DNA from: Cytophagales bacterium
GTDB lineage: Bacteria > Bacteroidota > Bacteroidia > Cytophagales > Cyclobacteriaceae
Assembly (NCBI GenBank): GCA_003500135.1
Contig: DNTA01000075.1
Span: 1 to 49,722, forward strand
Length of the DNA: 49,722 nt
Direction of reading: 5' to 3'
The notes beneath the pieces are model-generated. The model ran no database searches. It worked only from the letters and a program-made list of their open reading frames with translations, and had not been told where the DNA came from. Of the stretch, positions 15,980-26,340 are shown piece after piece. Position 1 is the stretch's first letter. Each line of letters opens with the position of its first letter. The translations under genes were made by a program, and so were the position numbers.

Positions 15980-18640
15980 TTGTCATTTTTAAGGATATTC
16001 ATATCAACTGCATTGTTTGGATCTTTATTTTTCCCTGCAATTGCGCAACAAACTGCCCCTGCCAACCTAAATAATTCAGATACTGTGGCACAACTATCTC
16101 CGGTTGATACCCTCAGCCTGGAATCTGATACTATTTCTTCTGATACAGTTGAGGCAAAACCGTCGGTAGGAGATATAGAAACCACAATCCTTTATGATGC
16201 CAAAGATTCCATAAAAATGGATGTTGTCAACCAGATTGTCAGGCTTTATGGTGAAGCGGTAATCGTATACGGCCAAATTGAATTAAGTGCAGCCGAGATT
16301 GAAATAAACTACATCACAAAATTAATCAGGGCCAAAGGAAGGACTGACAGCCTAGGGAATGTAGAAGGCAAACCGGTTTTTAAAGATGGCGGAGACGTAT
16401 TCTATACCGATGACATGACCTATAATTTTGATACCCGCAAAGCCATAATTAATGGGGTAGTGACCGAGCAACAGGAAGCTAATATCAGAGGTGAAAAGGT
16501 TTACAAAAACGAAAGGGATGAGCTTTTTATCAACAAAGCGATATATACCACCTGTAATAAACCCGAGCCACACTTTCATATACAAGCCAATAAGATCAAA
16601 ATGATCCCCAACAAAAAGGTAATGGTAGGCCCGTTTCATATGCGTGTAAAGGACATGCCCATACCGGTGGGTTTTGCTTTTGGCATGTTTCCTATCCCCA
16701 AGGAAAAATCATCTGGCGTAGTGGTGCCTACTTACGGCTATGAAAGACGCAGGGGATACTTTTTGCGAAATGGCGGATATTACTTTGCCATCAATGATTA
16801 TGTAGATCTCGAAACTACCGTTGACCTTTATTCAAAGGGTAGTTGGGGTCTTAATATGGGGTCGACTTACAAAAAAAGATATGCTTTTAATGGGAGGTTC
16901 AGCCTTAGGTATAATAAACAAGTGGCAGAGGCAGAAGGCGATTCAACTGTTGTCAATGATTTTTGGCTTAACTGGAGCCATTCGCCACAATCCAAAGGCA
17001 ATAGTCGCTTTTCAGCGTCTGTTAGTATGGGTAGCAGTTCTTTTAATCAAAATAACCCGGGTTTTGATTTACAAAACACCCTAAACCAGGATTTTAATTC
17101 GAGTGTTTCTTATTCCACCTCATTTCGTAACACGCCATTCAGTTTGAATATGAGTAGTCGTTTGCAGCAAAATATTCAAACCGGTGTATACAACGTACTG
17201 CTTCCCGATTTTTCATTCAATATGAACCGTCAGACACCTTTTAAAAACATCGGTAATAAAGATTCGTGGTACAGTAAACTCAACTTTAGCTGGACCATGA
17301 CGGGGACCAACCAGGTTTCCAATAATATCAGGTTTGAAAATAATGAGGGGGAGCAGGTAGATTCTGTTTATGATTTTACAGCTGCTAATTTTAATGTGTT
17401 GTGGCAAAATGCACAAAATGGGATACGTCATCGAATACCTATTTCCACCTCAGTTAAGGCGCTTAAATATTTCACCTTATCACCTTCCTTTAATTATGAT
17501 GAGATATGGTACTTCAAAAAACTGGATTACAGGTATGACGAACAGAGGGATGAAATTTTAACCGATACCCTCAATACATTCAGCAGGGTTTTTTCATACA
17601 GCGCTTCCGCCTCGCTCAATACCCGGTTGTACGGAACCGTATATTTTAAAAAGGGCAATATCAACGCCATCAGGCATGTAATGACCCCCTCAGTTAGCTT
17701 GAGCTATCGCCCCGATTTCTCCGCAGAACAATTCGGTTATTACCAGGAGGTTCAATCCGATTCGTTGGGCAATACCCAGCTTCTATCGAGGTATGCAGGC
17801 TTTGCATATGGCGCGCCCGGAAGAGGTGAGAGCGCAAGTGCCAATTTCTCTCTCAGCAACAATATCGAAATGAAAGTCAAGGCCAAGGATGATTCCACTC
17901 AGGAATTCAGGAAAATCAAAATATTCGACAACCTTTCATTATCAACGGGGTACAATTTTTTGGCCGACTCTTTTAAACTTTCAAGTTTCAATTTCAATGG
18001 GCGCACACGATTGTTCAAGGATAAGGTTGACCTGAACTTTGGGGGTACTATTGATCCCTATATTTATGAACTACAGTCCGCTGATGGGGAACGCCTCCGA
18101 CAAACACAACGCGACATTCTGGCCTGGAATGCCGGACAGGGGCTCGGGCAACTGTCACGGTTTAATTTTGCCCTGAGTATGAACCTCAATCCCGAAGCAA
18201 GGGACAAAAAGAACCAAATACGCGATGAATTGGATGATGCAGATTTAAGCCCGGAGGAACAGTTAATGCTGGAATATATTGAAAATAACCCAGATTTGTA
18301 TGTAGACTTCAAAGTTCCCTGGAATTTGCGTGTTAATTATAATTTTAATTATTCGAGAAGGGGTTTCGATGACGCACAAATCACTCAATCAATTCAATTC
18401 CGGGGTGATGTCAGCCTGACGGAAAAGTGGAAAATGAATTTTAGTTCTGGGTTTGATTTTGTAAAAGGCGAGTTCACCCAAACCTCAATGGGCCTTTCGC
18501 GAGATCTTCATTGCTGGCAAATGGCATTTAACTGGGTGCCATTCGGGCGCTACGAATCATACAACCTCACGATAAACGCAAAATCATCAATTTTACAGGA
18601 TCTCAAGGTCAATCGTCAACGAAGTTGGTGGGATAATTAA
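15980..18640 (+). CDS. lptD: LPS-assembly outer-membrane protein LptD
   Basis: About 886 residues from a TTG at 15980, chosen because it gives the signal peptide MSFLRIFISTALFGSLFFPA ending in AIAQ. In-frame ATGs at 15881 and 15884 exist but would add a second hydrophobic segment and overlap the divergent amidase gene by about 20 bases; the frame stays open far upstream as an antisense shadow. The N-terminal 200 residues form an OstA/LptA-like domain (LYGEAVIVYGQIELSAAEIE). The conserved ERRRGYFLRNGGYYFAIND begins the beta-barrel, which ends in alternating aromatic strands. It inserts LPS into the outer leaflet with LptE; no lptE or lptA gene is seen nearby. Confidence 0.9.
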   Translation: MSFLRIFISTALFGSLFFPAIAQQTAPANLNNSDTVAQLSPVDTLSLESDTISSDTVEAKPSVGDIETTILYDAKDSIKMDVVNQIVRLYGEAVIVYGQIELSAAEIEINYITKLIRAKGRTDSLGNVEGKPVFKDGGDVFYTDDMTYNFDTRKAIINGVVTEQQEANIRGEKVYKNERDELFINKAIYTTCNKPEPHFHIQANKIKMIPNKKVMVGPFHMRVKDMPIPVGFAFGMFPIPKEKSSGVVVPTYGYERRRGYFLRNGGYYFAINDYVDLETTVDLYSKGSWGLNMGSTYKKRYAFNGRFSLRYNKQVAEAEGDSTVVNDFWLNWSHSPQSKGNSRFSASVSMGSSSFNQNNPGFDLQNTLNQDFNSSVSYSTSFRNTPFSLNMSSRLQQNIQTGVYNVLLPDFSFNMNRQTPFKNIGNKDSWYSKLNFSWTMTGTNQVSNNIRFENNEGEQVDSVYDFTAANFNVLWQNAQNGIRHRIPISTSVKALKYFTLSPSFNYDEIWYFKKLDYRYDEQRDEILTDTLNTFSRVFSYSASASLNTRLYGTVYFKKGNINAIRHVMTPSVSLSYRPDFSAEQFGYYQEVQSDSLGNTQLLSRYAGFAYGAPGRGESASANFSLSNNIEMKVKAKDDSTQEFRKIKIFDNLSLSTGYNFLADSFKLSSFNFNGRTRLFKDKVDLNFGGTIDPYIYELQSADGERLRQTQRDILAWNAGQGLGQLSRFNFALSMNLNPEARDKKNQIRDELDDADLSPEEQLMLEYIENNPDLYVDFKVPWNLRVNYNFNYSRRGFDDAQITQSIQFRGDVSLTEKWKMNFSSGFDFVKGEFTQTSMGLSRDLHCWQMAFNWVPFGRYESYNLTINAKSSILQDLKVNRQRSWWDN

Positions 18641-18748
18641 CCTTTGAAAACATAGACTCATCGAAAAAACATTTATATTTCGCCGAAAATTTCATTATTT
18701 CGTGTTAAAACTATATTTTAAGTAAATTTATAAGTAAAAGGTAGTACC

Positions 18749-19846
18749 GTGAAAATCAGGATTTTTGTTTTAAGTCTGTTGACTTTGCTTTTTGTACTTA
18801 ATATGGAAGTCGATGCACAAAGTCATAAAATGAAAAAAGGCTATTTAAAAAAGAAAAACAAATTTGTATCGAAATATAAAGGAGGATCTATTCACTTCAC
18901 CAAAAATAAGCGCTATTTGTCATTCGGCGTAAATGTCAATGCCCTCAACTACTTTGGGGATTTGGCGCCTAATCCGGGTATTGGCAGTACCGACATATCA
19001 TTTACGCGTCCTGGATTTGGTATTATGGCTTCTTATCGCTACACCCCGGCGCTTTCTATCGTGGCCGGGCTCAACTGGGGCCGATTACGTGGCGATGATT
19101 TTGAATCGGCAGATCCATACGATGAAAGCGGTAGTTATCGATATGTAAGAAACCTTAGCTTTAGAAATGACATTTATGAATTCATGGCCGGCGTGCAGTA
19201 TGACTTCATACCCAATCACGGTACATTTTTAAACAGGTTGAAAATTGTGCCCTATGCCTTTGCAGGAGTATCACTGATATACCACAACCCAAAAGCCCAG
19301 GTTCCTGATGTAAATGTTTTCACTGGAGAAACAATGCCTAACGCAGGTGAGTGGGTAGCCCTGAAACCTCTGGGCACCGAAGGACAATACAGCGATGCGT
19401 ATGACGTTAAGCCCTATAGTTTGATCCAGCCGGCGATTCCACTTGGAATTGGTGGCAGATTTGCAGTAAACCAACGATTGGACCTGAGCTTGGAAATCGG
19501 GTACCGTATTCTGTTTACAGATTACATCGATGATGTCGGGGGATTATATGTTGATTTAGGGGCTTTGGATAGCGATTTGGCAAGAGTTATGTCTGACAGA
19601 TCAAGAGAGGAAGTTGCTGTTAATTCAGGAATTAGAAGGGATGAAAATGCAATAAGTGAGGCTACTTTAGCGCCTTATGATTATGTTTCGAAGTATAATG
19701 GTGAGACATATAGAGTATACCCTGGATATGGGGATGAACATCCGGATAATCTACGAGGAGATCAGTCAAATGATCAACTTTTCGTTACTACCATACGCAT
19801 CAGTTATATTCTGACAGGTAGTTTTCAGCGAGCCAAATTCAGGTAA
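18749..19846 (+). CDS. Outer-membrane beta-barrel protein (DUF6089-like)
   Basis: 365 residues, read from a GTG start. A signal peptide ends around FVLNMEVDAQ (residue 24). The mature part begins with a strongly basic stretch rich in lysine, then a barrel with LSFGVNVNALNYFGDLAPN and RPGFGIMASYRYTPALSI. This pattern fits the DUF6089 family of Bacteroidota barrels, of unknown function. A soluble-looking insertion containing YDYVSKYNGETYRVYPGY lies before the last strand. It is 108 bases after lptD and 28 bases before the OmpA-type gene, so it is probably co-transcribed with the latter. Confidence 0.82.
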   Translation: MKIRIFVLSLLTLLFVLNMEVDAQSHKMKKGYLKKKNKFVSKYKGGSIHFTKNKRYLSFGVNVNALNYFGDLAPNPGIGSTDISFTRPGFGIMASYRYTPALSIVAGLNWGRLRGDDFESADPYDESGSYRYVRNLSFRNDIYEFMAGVQYDFIPNHGTFLNRLKIVPYAFAGVSLIYHNPKAQVPDVNVFTGETMPNAGEWVALKPLGTEGQYSDAYDVKPYSLIQPAIPLGIGGRFAVNQRLDLSLEIGYRILFTDYIDDVGGLYVDLGALDSDLARVMSDRSREEVAVNSGIRRDENAISEATLAPYDYVSKYNGETYRVYPGYGDEHPDNLRGDQSNDQLFVTTIRISYILTGSFQRAKFR

Positions 19847-19874
19847 GCGCATTTTTTAACCAACTACCTTAACT

Positions 19875-21032
19875 ATGAAACTTTACAGCTATTTACTTCT
19901 TTTGTCACTGTACATAATACCACTCTATACCAGTGCCCAGTCTGGGTTCAGAGAGTTGAAAGAAGGGTATTATTTAGTAGCGGGAGTTTTTCAAGTTCCT
20001 AAAAATGCAAGAGGCTTCAGTGATATAATCCGGGATCAGGGCCATCTCAATAAAATTGGGTACAACCGAGTAAATGAGCTGAATTATGTTTATCTCGCTT
20101 TTAGTCTGAATTTTGATGACCTTTTGGGGCAATACAGAAGTTACAGGTCGCTGGACGGTTTTGAAGATGCATGGATACTAAGGTATTTTCCCGAAGGTGG
20201 AGTAAAAATACAAAATATGGCGCTTCAGGAAGAAAAAGCTGAAGATGCAGCTATAAATATTGCTATTGAGGAGGAACCCGATCGCGAAGAAACTGCGATA
20301 TCAGAAAAAGAGCAAGACTTAAAAGAGTATCCCTTCATTTTTGGTACGGTACATGCTACCACCATGAAAGAAGTTCCGGGCAATGTGATCTTCCTTGATG
20401 GTGAAAGGAACAAAGTGGTAACTACACTTCCTGCCAATGAGTTGGTAATGGTGCCCGACCCAAATAATGGAACTAATAAAGCGATATTCCTATGTGAGAT
20501 TTTTGGTTATAAGAGGCAAAAAATCCAAATGACGCTTGGTGGGCCATACGATGATAGCGCTGATCAGGTGACAGTAAAGGGTGATACGGTTTATGTTCGT
20601 TTCCTATTATCACGTTATAGTAAAGGTGACGTTGCGATTATGTACAATGTTTACTTTTTTACCGATGCCGTTGTAATGGAGCAGGAGAGCAAGATTGAGT
20701 TGAATAGTTTGCTGAATATGATGCAGGAAAACGAAAATTACGAGATAAAAATTCACGGACATACCAATGGGAATGCTGCAGGGAAAATCATCGATTTAAG
20801 AAGTGAAAATGACTTTTTTGGAATTGGAAGTGACAATCCGGAGGGTTATGGATCTGCCAAAAAGCTAAGTCGTAGGAGAGCGGAAACAGTTAAAATGTGG
20901 CTGGTGGACAGTGGTATAGATGAAAAGAGAATTGATACCAAGGGCTGGGGAGGCAAGAAAATGCTCTACGATGAGCACGATGTATCTGCGAAAAGGAATG
21001 TAAGAGTTGAAATAGAAGTATTAAAAGAATAA
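19875..21032 (+). CDS. OmpA-family peptidoglycan-associated protein
   Basis: 385 residues. The signal peptide MKLYSYLLLLSLYIIPLYTS ends in AQ. A middle region of about 220 residues is of unclear fold and includes an acidic stretch around 125-150. The C-terminal OmpA domain is near 265-385: NYEIKIHGHTNGN, RRAETVKMWLVDSGID, TKGWGGKKML and KRNVRVEIEV. The region between the first two motifs has an insertion compared with the family. It should tether the outer membrane to murein. The DUF6089-like gene lies upstream with a 28-base gap, and a bidirectional terminator follows. Confidence 0.9.
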   Translation: MKLYSYLLLLSLYIIPLYTSAQSGFRELKEGYYLVAGVFQVPKNARGFSDIIRDQGHLNKIGYNRVNELNYVYLAFSLNFDDLLGQYRSYRSLDGFEDAWILRYFPEGGVKIQNMALQEEKAEDAAINIAIEEEPDREETAISEKEQDLKEYPFIFGTVHATTMKEVPGNVIFLDGERNKVVTTLPANELVMVPDPNNGTNKAIFLCEIFGYKRQKIQMTLGGPYDDSADQVTVKGDTVYVRFLLSRYSKGDVAIMYNVYFFTDAVVMEQESKIELNSLLNMMQENENYEIKIHGHTNGNAAGKIIDLRSENDFFGIGSDNPEGYGSAKKLSRRRAETVKMWLVDSGIDEKRIDTKGWGGKKMLYDEHDVSAKRNVRVEIEVLKE

Positions 21033-21033
21033 A

Positions 21034-21057
21034 AAAAGGAGCAAAATGGCTCCTTTT
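21034..21057. terminator. Bidirectional intrinsic terminator between the ompA-like gene and lysS
   Basis: AAAAGGAGC pairs with GCTCCTTTT around a six-base loop, a nine-base-pair stem. It lies immediately after the plus-strand stop at 21032 and before the minus-strand lysS stop at 21064. A-rich sequence on one side and T-rich on the other suits termination in both directions. Confidence 0.75.
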
Positions 21058-21063
21058 CTATTT

Positions 21064-22797
21064 TTATTGCCCTAACCAGGTCGAAACCTCTTCAGGTGTG
21101 GGGTTTTTCACATCCTTTAGTTTCATTTTTTTACGCATGCCACAAATATCATTAAAAAGTTTATTGGGGTTTGCGCTCTTCAGATCTTCTATAGTGAGAA
21201 AACCTATTTTTTGAATTATCGGTACAAGCTCCTCACGAATCCCCAACTCCATATAATCTGCATCAGTAGCCATTACCGTTTTCTTCTCCGGGCGCATCTG
21301 AGGGAAGAAGATAACCTCCTGTATAGATGCTGAGTTGGTCATGATCATTGCAAGTCGGTCAATTCCAATTCCCAAACCGGCTGTTGGTGGCATACCATAT
21401 TCCAAAGAGCGCAGGAAATCTTCATCAAGCACCATTGCTTCCTCATCGCCCATATCACGCAAGGCGAGTTGATCTTCAAATCTTTTTCGCTGATCTATTG
21501 GATCATTGAGTTCTGAGAATGCGTTACAAATCTCTTTACCATTACAAATCGCCTCAAATCGCTCAACCAGACCTTCTTTACTCCTATGTTTTTTAGCCAG
21601 GGGAGACATTTCTATTGGGTAATCTGTTATGAAAGTTGGCTGGATAAGGTGTGGCTCACACTTTTCACCGAAAATTTCATCGATTAGCTTACCTTTTCCC
21701 ATCGTTTCATCAATGGGCACTTCCAGCTTTCTTGCTGTGTCTTTCAGCGCCCCTTCATCCATTTCAGAAATATCAACTCCCGTAAAGTGCTCAATTGCCT
21801 CGAACATTGTGAAGCGTTTCCATGGTCGTTGAAAATCTATCTCATGTTCTCCAACTTTTACTTTGGTGTCGCCATGCAATGCGATAGCCACTTTCTCAAT
21901 CATTTCTTCCACCAGTTCCATCATCCAGTTGTAGTCTTTATAGGCCACATAGAGCTCGACTTGTGTGAATTCCGGGTTGTGGAACCGCGACATGCCTTCA
22001 TTTCTGAAGTCTTTCGCAAACTCAAATACACCATCAAAACCGCCCACTATTAACCTTTTCAAATACAATTCGTTGGCAATCCGCAGGTAAAGCTGCATAT
22101 CCAGTGTGTTGTGGTGTGTTTTAAAAGGGCGTGCCGATGCACCACCATATAGTGGCTGCAATACGGGGGTTTCCACTTCCAGGTAGCCTTTGTCATTCAG
22201 AAATGATCGCATTTCATTGACCATTTGCGAGCGCTGAACAAATGTTTTTCTTACTTCAGGGTTTACAATAAGATCTACATAACGTTGGCGGTAGCGCAAT
22301 TCAGGATCCTGGAACGCATCATGTTGTGTCACATTGCCCGATTGATCTTTGGTTTCTTTAACAATCGGTAATGGACGTAAAGACTTGGTGAGTACCGAAA
22401 ATCCTGTTACATAAATGGATAATTCACCAGTTTGTGTGGTGAACACATATCCCTTCACACCGATAATATCGCCAATATCCAGAAGCTTTTTAAATACGGT
22501 ATTGTATTTAGATTTGTCTTCGTCAGGGCAGATATCATCCCTTCTGAAATAAAGCTGCATACGCCCGGTTGAGTCCTGGATCTCGGCAAATGAAGCGCTA
22601 CCCATTACCCGACGGCTCATAATCCTTCCGGCGATAGAGATGTTTTTATAGTCGGTTTTTCGTTTTTCGTAGTTCTCTTTTATATCCCTTACGGTTACAT
22701 TTACGTCAAAAGGTTCCGACGGATATGGATTGATCCCGAGTTTTTCCAGTTCAGTCTTTTCTTCCCTTCTGCGAAGTTCTTGTTCACTTAAAAGCAT
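21064..22797 (-). CDS. lysS: Lysyl-tRNA synthetase, class II
   Basis: 577 residues. It has an N-terminal OB-fold anticodon-binding domain (about 50-170) and a class II catalytic core with [35 protein letters not shown] (motif 2) and [14 protein letters not shown] (motif 3), followed by [10 protein letters not shown]. About 65 residues after motif 3 form an extra C-terminal domain ([20 protein letters not shown] onward) resembling a helix-hairpin-helix. This tail seems usual in Bacteroidota LysS, from memory. It charges tRNA-Lys in the cytoplasm. A good minus-strand promoter lies just upstream. Confidence 0.97.
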   Translation of the reverse strand: MLLSEQELRRREEKTELEKLGINPYPSEPFDVNVTVRDIKENYEKRKTDYKNISIAGRIMSRRVMGSASFAEIQDSTGRMQLYFRRDDICPDEDKSKYNTVFKKLLDIGDIIGVKGYVFTTQTGELSIYVTGFSVLTKSLRPLPIVKETKDQSGNVTQHDAFQDPELRYRQRYVDLIVNPEVRKTFVQRSQMVNEMRSFLNDKGYLEVETPVLQPLYGGASARPFKTHHNTLDMQLYLRIANELYLKRLIVGGFDGVFEFAKDFRNEGMSRFHNPEFTQVELYVAYKDYNWMMELVEEMIEKVAIALHGDTKVKVGEHEIDFQRPWKRFTMFEAIEHFTGVDISEMDEGALKDTARKLEVPIDETMGKGKLIDEIFGEKCEPHLIQPTFITDYPIEMSPLAKKHRSKEGLVERFEAICNGKEICNAFSELNDPIDQRKRFEDQLALRDMGDEEAMVLDEDFLRSLEYGMPPTAGLGIGIDRLAMIMTNSASIQEVIFFPQMRPEKKTVMATDADYMELGIREELVPIIQKIGFLTIEDLKSANPNKLFNDICGMRKKMKLKDVKNPTPEEVSTWLGQ

Positions 22798-22819
22798 TCC
22801 ACTCTGTTTTTTTGAGCTG

Positions 22820-22849
22820 CAAAAATAGGTATTAAACCGGTATTTTCAA
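22820..22849 (-). promoter_or_regulatory. Bacteroidota-type promoter of lysS
   Basis: On the minus strand, TTG (22849-22847), a 19-base spacer and TATTTTTG (22827-22820) match the Bacteroidota consensus. Transcription would start near 22813, about 16 bases before the lysS ATG at 22797. This is the best promoter match in the window. Confidence 0.65.
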
Positions 22850-22943
22850 TTACTGACGGCATTAAAGAAAATGCATTCGGTATATACCTATCAAGAATGT
22901 ACTTGTAAATGTTTGTGAAAGTTGGATTGTGTGTGCATTTGAA

Positions 22944-24128
22944 CTACTTCCTGTTTTCCTTTTTTCGCCTCGATAGTTCCTTTTTCACAAACTGAAGTTC
23001 TCGGCTGCTTTGCCCTGCTATACTTGTATTCTCTTCGGCCCGCCTGAACAGGTATGGCATAACGGTTTTTATTGGGCCATAAGGCACATATTTCACAACA
23101 TTGTAACCAGCCTTGGCCAGGTTGAAAGAAATATTGTCGCTCATGCCAAATAACTGGGCAAAATATACACGTTCGTCATCGGGCCTTATATCATTTTCAG
23201 ACATCAGTTTTGTAAGGTATAAATTGCTGTTTTCATTATGTGAGCCATTGCATACCGATATTATATCTATGTTTTCGACGCATAGTTTCAAAGCATGGTC
23301 ATATTGTTGGTCTGTAGCGTCCTTATTGGGCATTATTGGATCTTCATAGCCTTTTTCCGCTGCCCTTTCCCTTTCTTTTTCCATATACGCACCTCTAACA
23401 AGTTTGGCGCCCACTTTGTAGCCTTTATCCCTGCCCTTTTCTATTGCCTTTTGCAAATTGCCCAGCATATTTTTTCGATACATCTGGTATGTGTTGTGTA
23501 CAATCACCTTTTCTTTATTGAATTCTGCCATCATTTCATATACCAGATCATCAATCGGATTCTGAATCCATGTTTCTTCACTATCTATAAACAGCCTTAC
23601 ATTTTTATCAAAAGCTTTTTTACCTACTTCAAAAAAGCGGCGTTTCGCGTTTTCATACCTTTGCTTTTCTTCATTATTTAGCGCTTCCCCAACATGTAGT
23701 TTTGCCAGGACATCAAATGCCGCCAGGCCTGTAGGTTTGAAAACACTAAATGGAATATTGGGGTTTCCGGCGGCTTTTTCGATAGTACGAATAACTTCCC
23801 GGGCCGTTTGGTCAAAAACACTTTCACTTTTTTCACCTTCGGCCGCATAGTCTAAAATCGCTCTTACGTTATATTTGGCAAGTGTATTGATGGTTTTTTC
23901 GCAATCCTGTATTGATTCACCACCACAGAATTGACTGAAGACAGTTTTTTTGATAATTCCTTTAATTGGTACTTTTAATTTAAAGGCGAATTTCACCATA
24001 TTTGTACCCAATTTTACCAGAAGATTATTATTGATAGATGCAAAAAGCAAAAAACTTTTTTTCAAGTCCTCATCACTTTTATAGGAAAAGGCTACTGCTG
24101 TATCAGAAAATGCTATTTCTCGGTTCAT
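22944..24128 (-). CDS. Proline dehydrogenase, monofunctional
   Basis: 394 residues, the single-domain PRODH length, without the P5C dehydrogenase half of PutA. FAD-binding TIM-barrel motifs include ARAILDYAAEGEKSE-like sequence near 95-110 and KVGAKLVRGAYMEKER near 238-253. Near the C-terminus, LFRRAEENTS (360-369) carries the paired arginines that bind the proline carboxylate. It oxidises proline to pyrroline-5-carboxylate and passes electrons to the quinone pool. The partner P5C dehydrogenase must be elsewhere. It is divergent from the DAHP synthase gene and lies 147 bases upstream of lysS. Confidence 0.92.
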   Translation of the reverse strand: MNREIAFSDTAVAFSYKSDEDLKKSFLLFASINNNLLVKLGTNMVKFAFKLKVPIKGIIKKTVFSQFCGGESIQDCEKTINTLAKYNVRAILDYAAEGEKSESVFDQTAREVIRTIEKAAGNPNIPFSVFKPTGLAAFDVLAKLHVGEALNNEEKQRYENAKRRFFEVGKKAFDKNVRLFIDSEETWIQNPIDDLVYEMMAEFNKEKVIVHNTYQMYRKNMLGNLQKAIEKGRDKGYKVGAKLVRGAYMEKERERAAEKGYEDPIMPNKDATDQQYDHALKLCVENIDIISVCNGSHNENSNLYLTKLMSENDIRPDDERVYFAQLFGMSDNISFNLAKAGYNVVKYVPYGPIKTVMPYLFRRAEENTSIAGQSSRELQFVKKELSRRKKENRK

Positions 24129-24194
24129 TTTAACGAATAATTTACTCCTGTACCTTATTTTTTTCTAAATAAACACAAATTTGCCAAGATAGAA

Positions 24195-25286
24195 ATGAAG
24201 ATTGAAACTTTAGATAGTTGGGGCTTTGGTAGCAGAAGGCCAATGATGATTGCAGGTCCTTGCAGCGCTGAGACAGAAGAGCAGCTCATGGATACCTGCA
24301 AACAGATAAAGGAAGTAGGGATCAACATCGCCCGTGCGGGTATTTGGAAACCTCGTACCCGGCCTAATAATTTTGAAGGTGTAGGCCATGAAGCTTTGAA
24401 ATGGGTGCAAAATGTTAAAAAGGTGACCGGTTTGTATTTCAGTATTGAAGTAGGTAATCCTCAACATGTGGAGGCAGCCCTAAAGCACGATATTGACATG
24501 TTGTGGATTGGCGCGAGAAGTACGGTAAATCCATTTACAGTGCAGGAAATTGCCGAAGCGCTTCGTGGTGTAGACATTCCCGTTCTGGTTAAAAACCCGA
24601 TCAACCCTGACCTGGCGCTATGGATGGGCGCAATGGAAAGATTATGGCACGTTGGTATTACCAAAATTGGTGCGATACATCGGGGGTTTTCTTCGTTTCA
24701 AAAAACAAGTTATCGCAATTTGCCAATGTGGCGAATTCCGATTGATCTTAAAAATCAAATGCCGGATGTGCCCCTTATCTGCGACCCAAGCCATATCAGC
24801 GGTTCCAGGGATCATATTTTTGATGTTTCACAGCGGGCCATTGACCTCGATTACGACGGATTAATGATTGAAACCCATCGTGACCCCGACAATGCCTGGA
24901 GCGATTCAGCACAACAAGTCACCCCTACTTCACTTGGGAACATTTTGCGGAACCTGAAATACCGGAAACCTACTTCTGAAGATAAGGAGTTCATAACCCA
25001 CCTGGAAGAATTAAGGCACCAGATCGATCATGTGGACAAGGAGCTATACGAAATCATTGCCCAAAGAATGGACATAGTGGAAGAAATAGGTCAGTATAAA
25101 AAGCGCAATAATGTTACGGTTTTTCAAAAGAACAGATGGAAAGAAATATCTGATTCGCGCAGGCAATGGGCGGAAAAGCTAAATTTGAATCCGGATTTTA
25201 TGGCCGAGCTTTTTAAAGTGATTCACGACGCTTCCATAAAAAGACAGGAAGCCATACTGAATAACCCTTTGGACAAAAGTGAATAA
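24195..25286 (+). CDS. Bifunctional DAHP synthase (KDOPS-like) / chorismate mutase
   Basis: 363 residues in two domains. Residues 1-260 are a type I DAHP synthase of the KDO8P-synthase-like subfamily: GPCSAETEEQ (21-30), RAGIWKPRTRP (47-57), GARSTVNPF (106-114), GAIHRGFSSF (159-168) and DPSHISGSRD (197-206). Residues 268-353 are an AroQ-type chorismate mutase (LEELRHQIDHVDKELYEIIA). It joins PEP and erythrose 4-phosphate, the first shikimate step, and also rearranges chorismate to prephenate. The fusion is known in Bacteroidota, where the mutase domain can give feedback control. Its last eight bases overlap aroB. Confidence 0.95.
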   Translation: MKIETLDSWGFGSRRPMMIAGPCSAETEEQLMDTCKQIKEVGINIARAGIWKPRTRPNNFEGVGHEALKWVQNVKKVTGLYFSIEVGNPQHVEAALKHDIDMLWIGARSTVNPFTVQEIAEALRGVDIPVLVKNPINPDLALWMGAMERLWHVGITKIGAIHRGFSSFQKTSYRNLPMWRIPIDLKNQMPDVPLICDPSHISGSRDHIFDVSQRAIDLDYDGLMIETHRDPDNAWSDSAQQVTPTSLGNILRNLKYRKPTSEDKEFITHLEELRHQIDHVDKELYEIIAQRMDIVEEIGQYKKRNNVTVFQKNRWKEISDSRRQWAEKLNLNPDFMAELFKVIHDASIKRQEAILNNPLDKSE

Positions 25287-26340
25287 ATCAATACACGACA
25301 TTATTTTTACCGATAAACCGGCCAGTGTTCTGGAGGAAAAGCTGTTGGGATTACAACCTTCCAGGGTAGCTGTGTTGGTTGATGAAAACACCAAAAAACA
25401 TTGCCTGCCTTTCATAGAGAAAGCCCTACCCCATGATCATGTTTTAATTGAGATTGAAAGTGGAGAACGGCATAAAAACCTAAATACCTGTATTGAAATA
25501 TGGAAGGCGCTAACCAATCAGGCATTTGATAGAAAAGGTGTGATGGTCAATCTTGGAGGAGGGGTCATAGGCGACATGGGTGGCTTTTGCGCCGCCACCT
25601 ACAAAAGGGGCATACGCTTTATCAATATGCCTACTACCTTATTGGCCCAGGTCGATGCCAGCATAGGCGGCAAATTGGGTATTGATTTCGATGGGTTTAA
25701 AAACCATATTGGGATGTTCAGGGAGCCCGATTCGGTGATAATTAGTACCATTTTTATGGATACTCTCATAGACAGGGAGATTCGGTCGGGATTTGCAGAG
25801 GTGGTAAAACATGCCCTCATCTCTGATTCCATGCATTTCGAGGATATCAGTCGAAATCTATGGCATAAACAAAACTGGCATGAGGTAGTACCGCACTCGG
25901 TTACAATAAAGGAAAATGTGGTTATTCAGGATCCCCAAGAACAGGGTTTGCGCAAAACATTAAATTTTGGTCATACAATCGGCCATGCTATCGAAACGCA
26001 TTACCTCAATCATGCTGATAATCCGTTGCTTCATGGTGAGGCAATTGCCATGGGGATGATAGCGGAGACTTTACTTTCATCGAAAAAATGCGGGCTATCC
26101 CAAGATGAAAGTCAATCGGCCATCAGTTATTTGATGGATAATTTTCCATTAGAAAGGATTCCTGAAAAGTTTTTTGATGCCATAATCAATCTTACAATTC
26201 AGGATAAAAAGAACAGAAATGGAAAAGTATTGAGCACATTGCTACAAAAAATAGGCCAATGCGCATTCGATATTGAATTGAGTAAAGAAGAACTTTACTG
26301 GGCGATAAACGAATATAACCGGAAAATTAGCGCTAAATAA
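25279..26340 (+). CDS. aroB: 3-dehydroquinate synthase
   Basis: 353 residues from a GTG start inside the end of the DAHP synthase gene (eight-base overlap), indicating translational coupling. NAD-binding GGGVIGDMGGF (93-103), MPTTLLAQVDASIGGK (117-132), and the zinc-site segments GFAEVVKHALI, NFGHTIGHAIE and LLHGEAIAMGM are all present. It converts DAHP to 3-dehydroquinate, the second shikimate step. Its end overlaps the stop of the small minus-strand gene by eight bases. Confidence 0.96.
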   Translation: MNKSIHDIIFTDKPASVLEEKLLGLQPSRVAVLVDENTKKHCLPFIEKALPHDHVLIEIESGERHKNLNTCIEIWKALTNQAFDRKGVMVNLGGGVIGDMGGFCAATYKRGIRFINMPTTLLAQVDASIGGKLGIDFDGFKNHIGMFREPDSVIISTIFMDTLIDREIRSGFAEVVKHALISDSMHFEDISRNLWHKQNWHEVVPHSVTIKENVVIQDPQEQGLRKTLNFGHTIGHAIETHYLNHADNPLLHGEAIAMGMIAETLLSSKKCGLSQDESQSAISYLMDNFPLERIPEKFFDAIINLTIQDKKNRNGKVLSTLLQKIGQCAFDIELSKEELYWAINEYNRKISAK

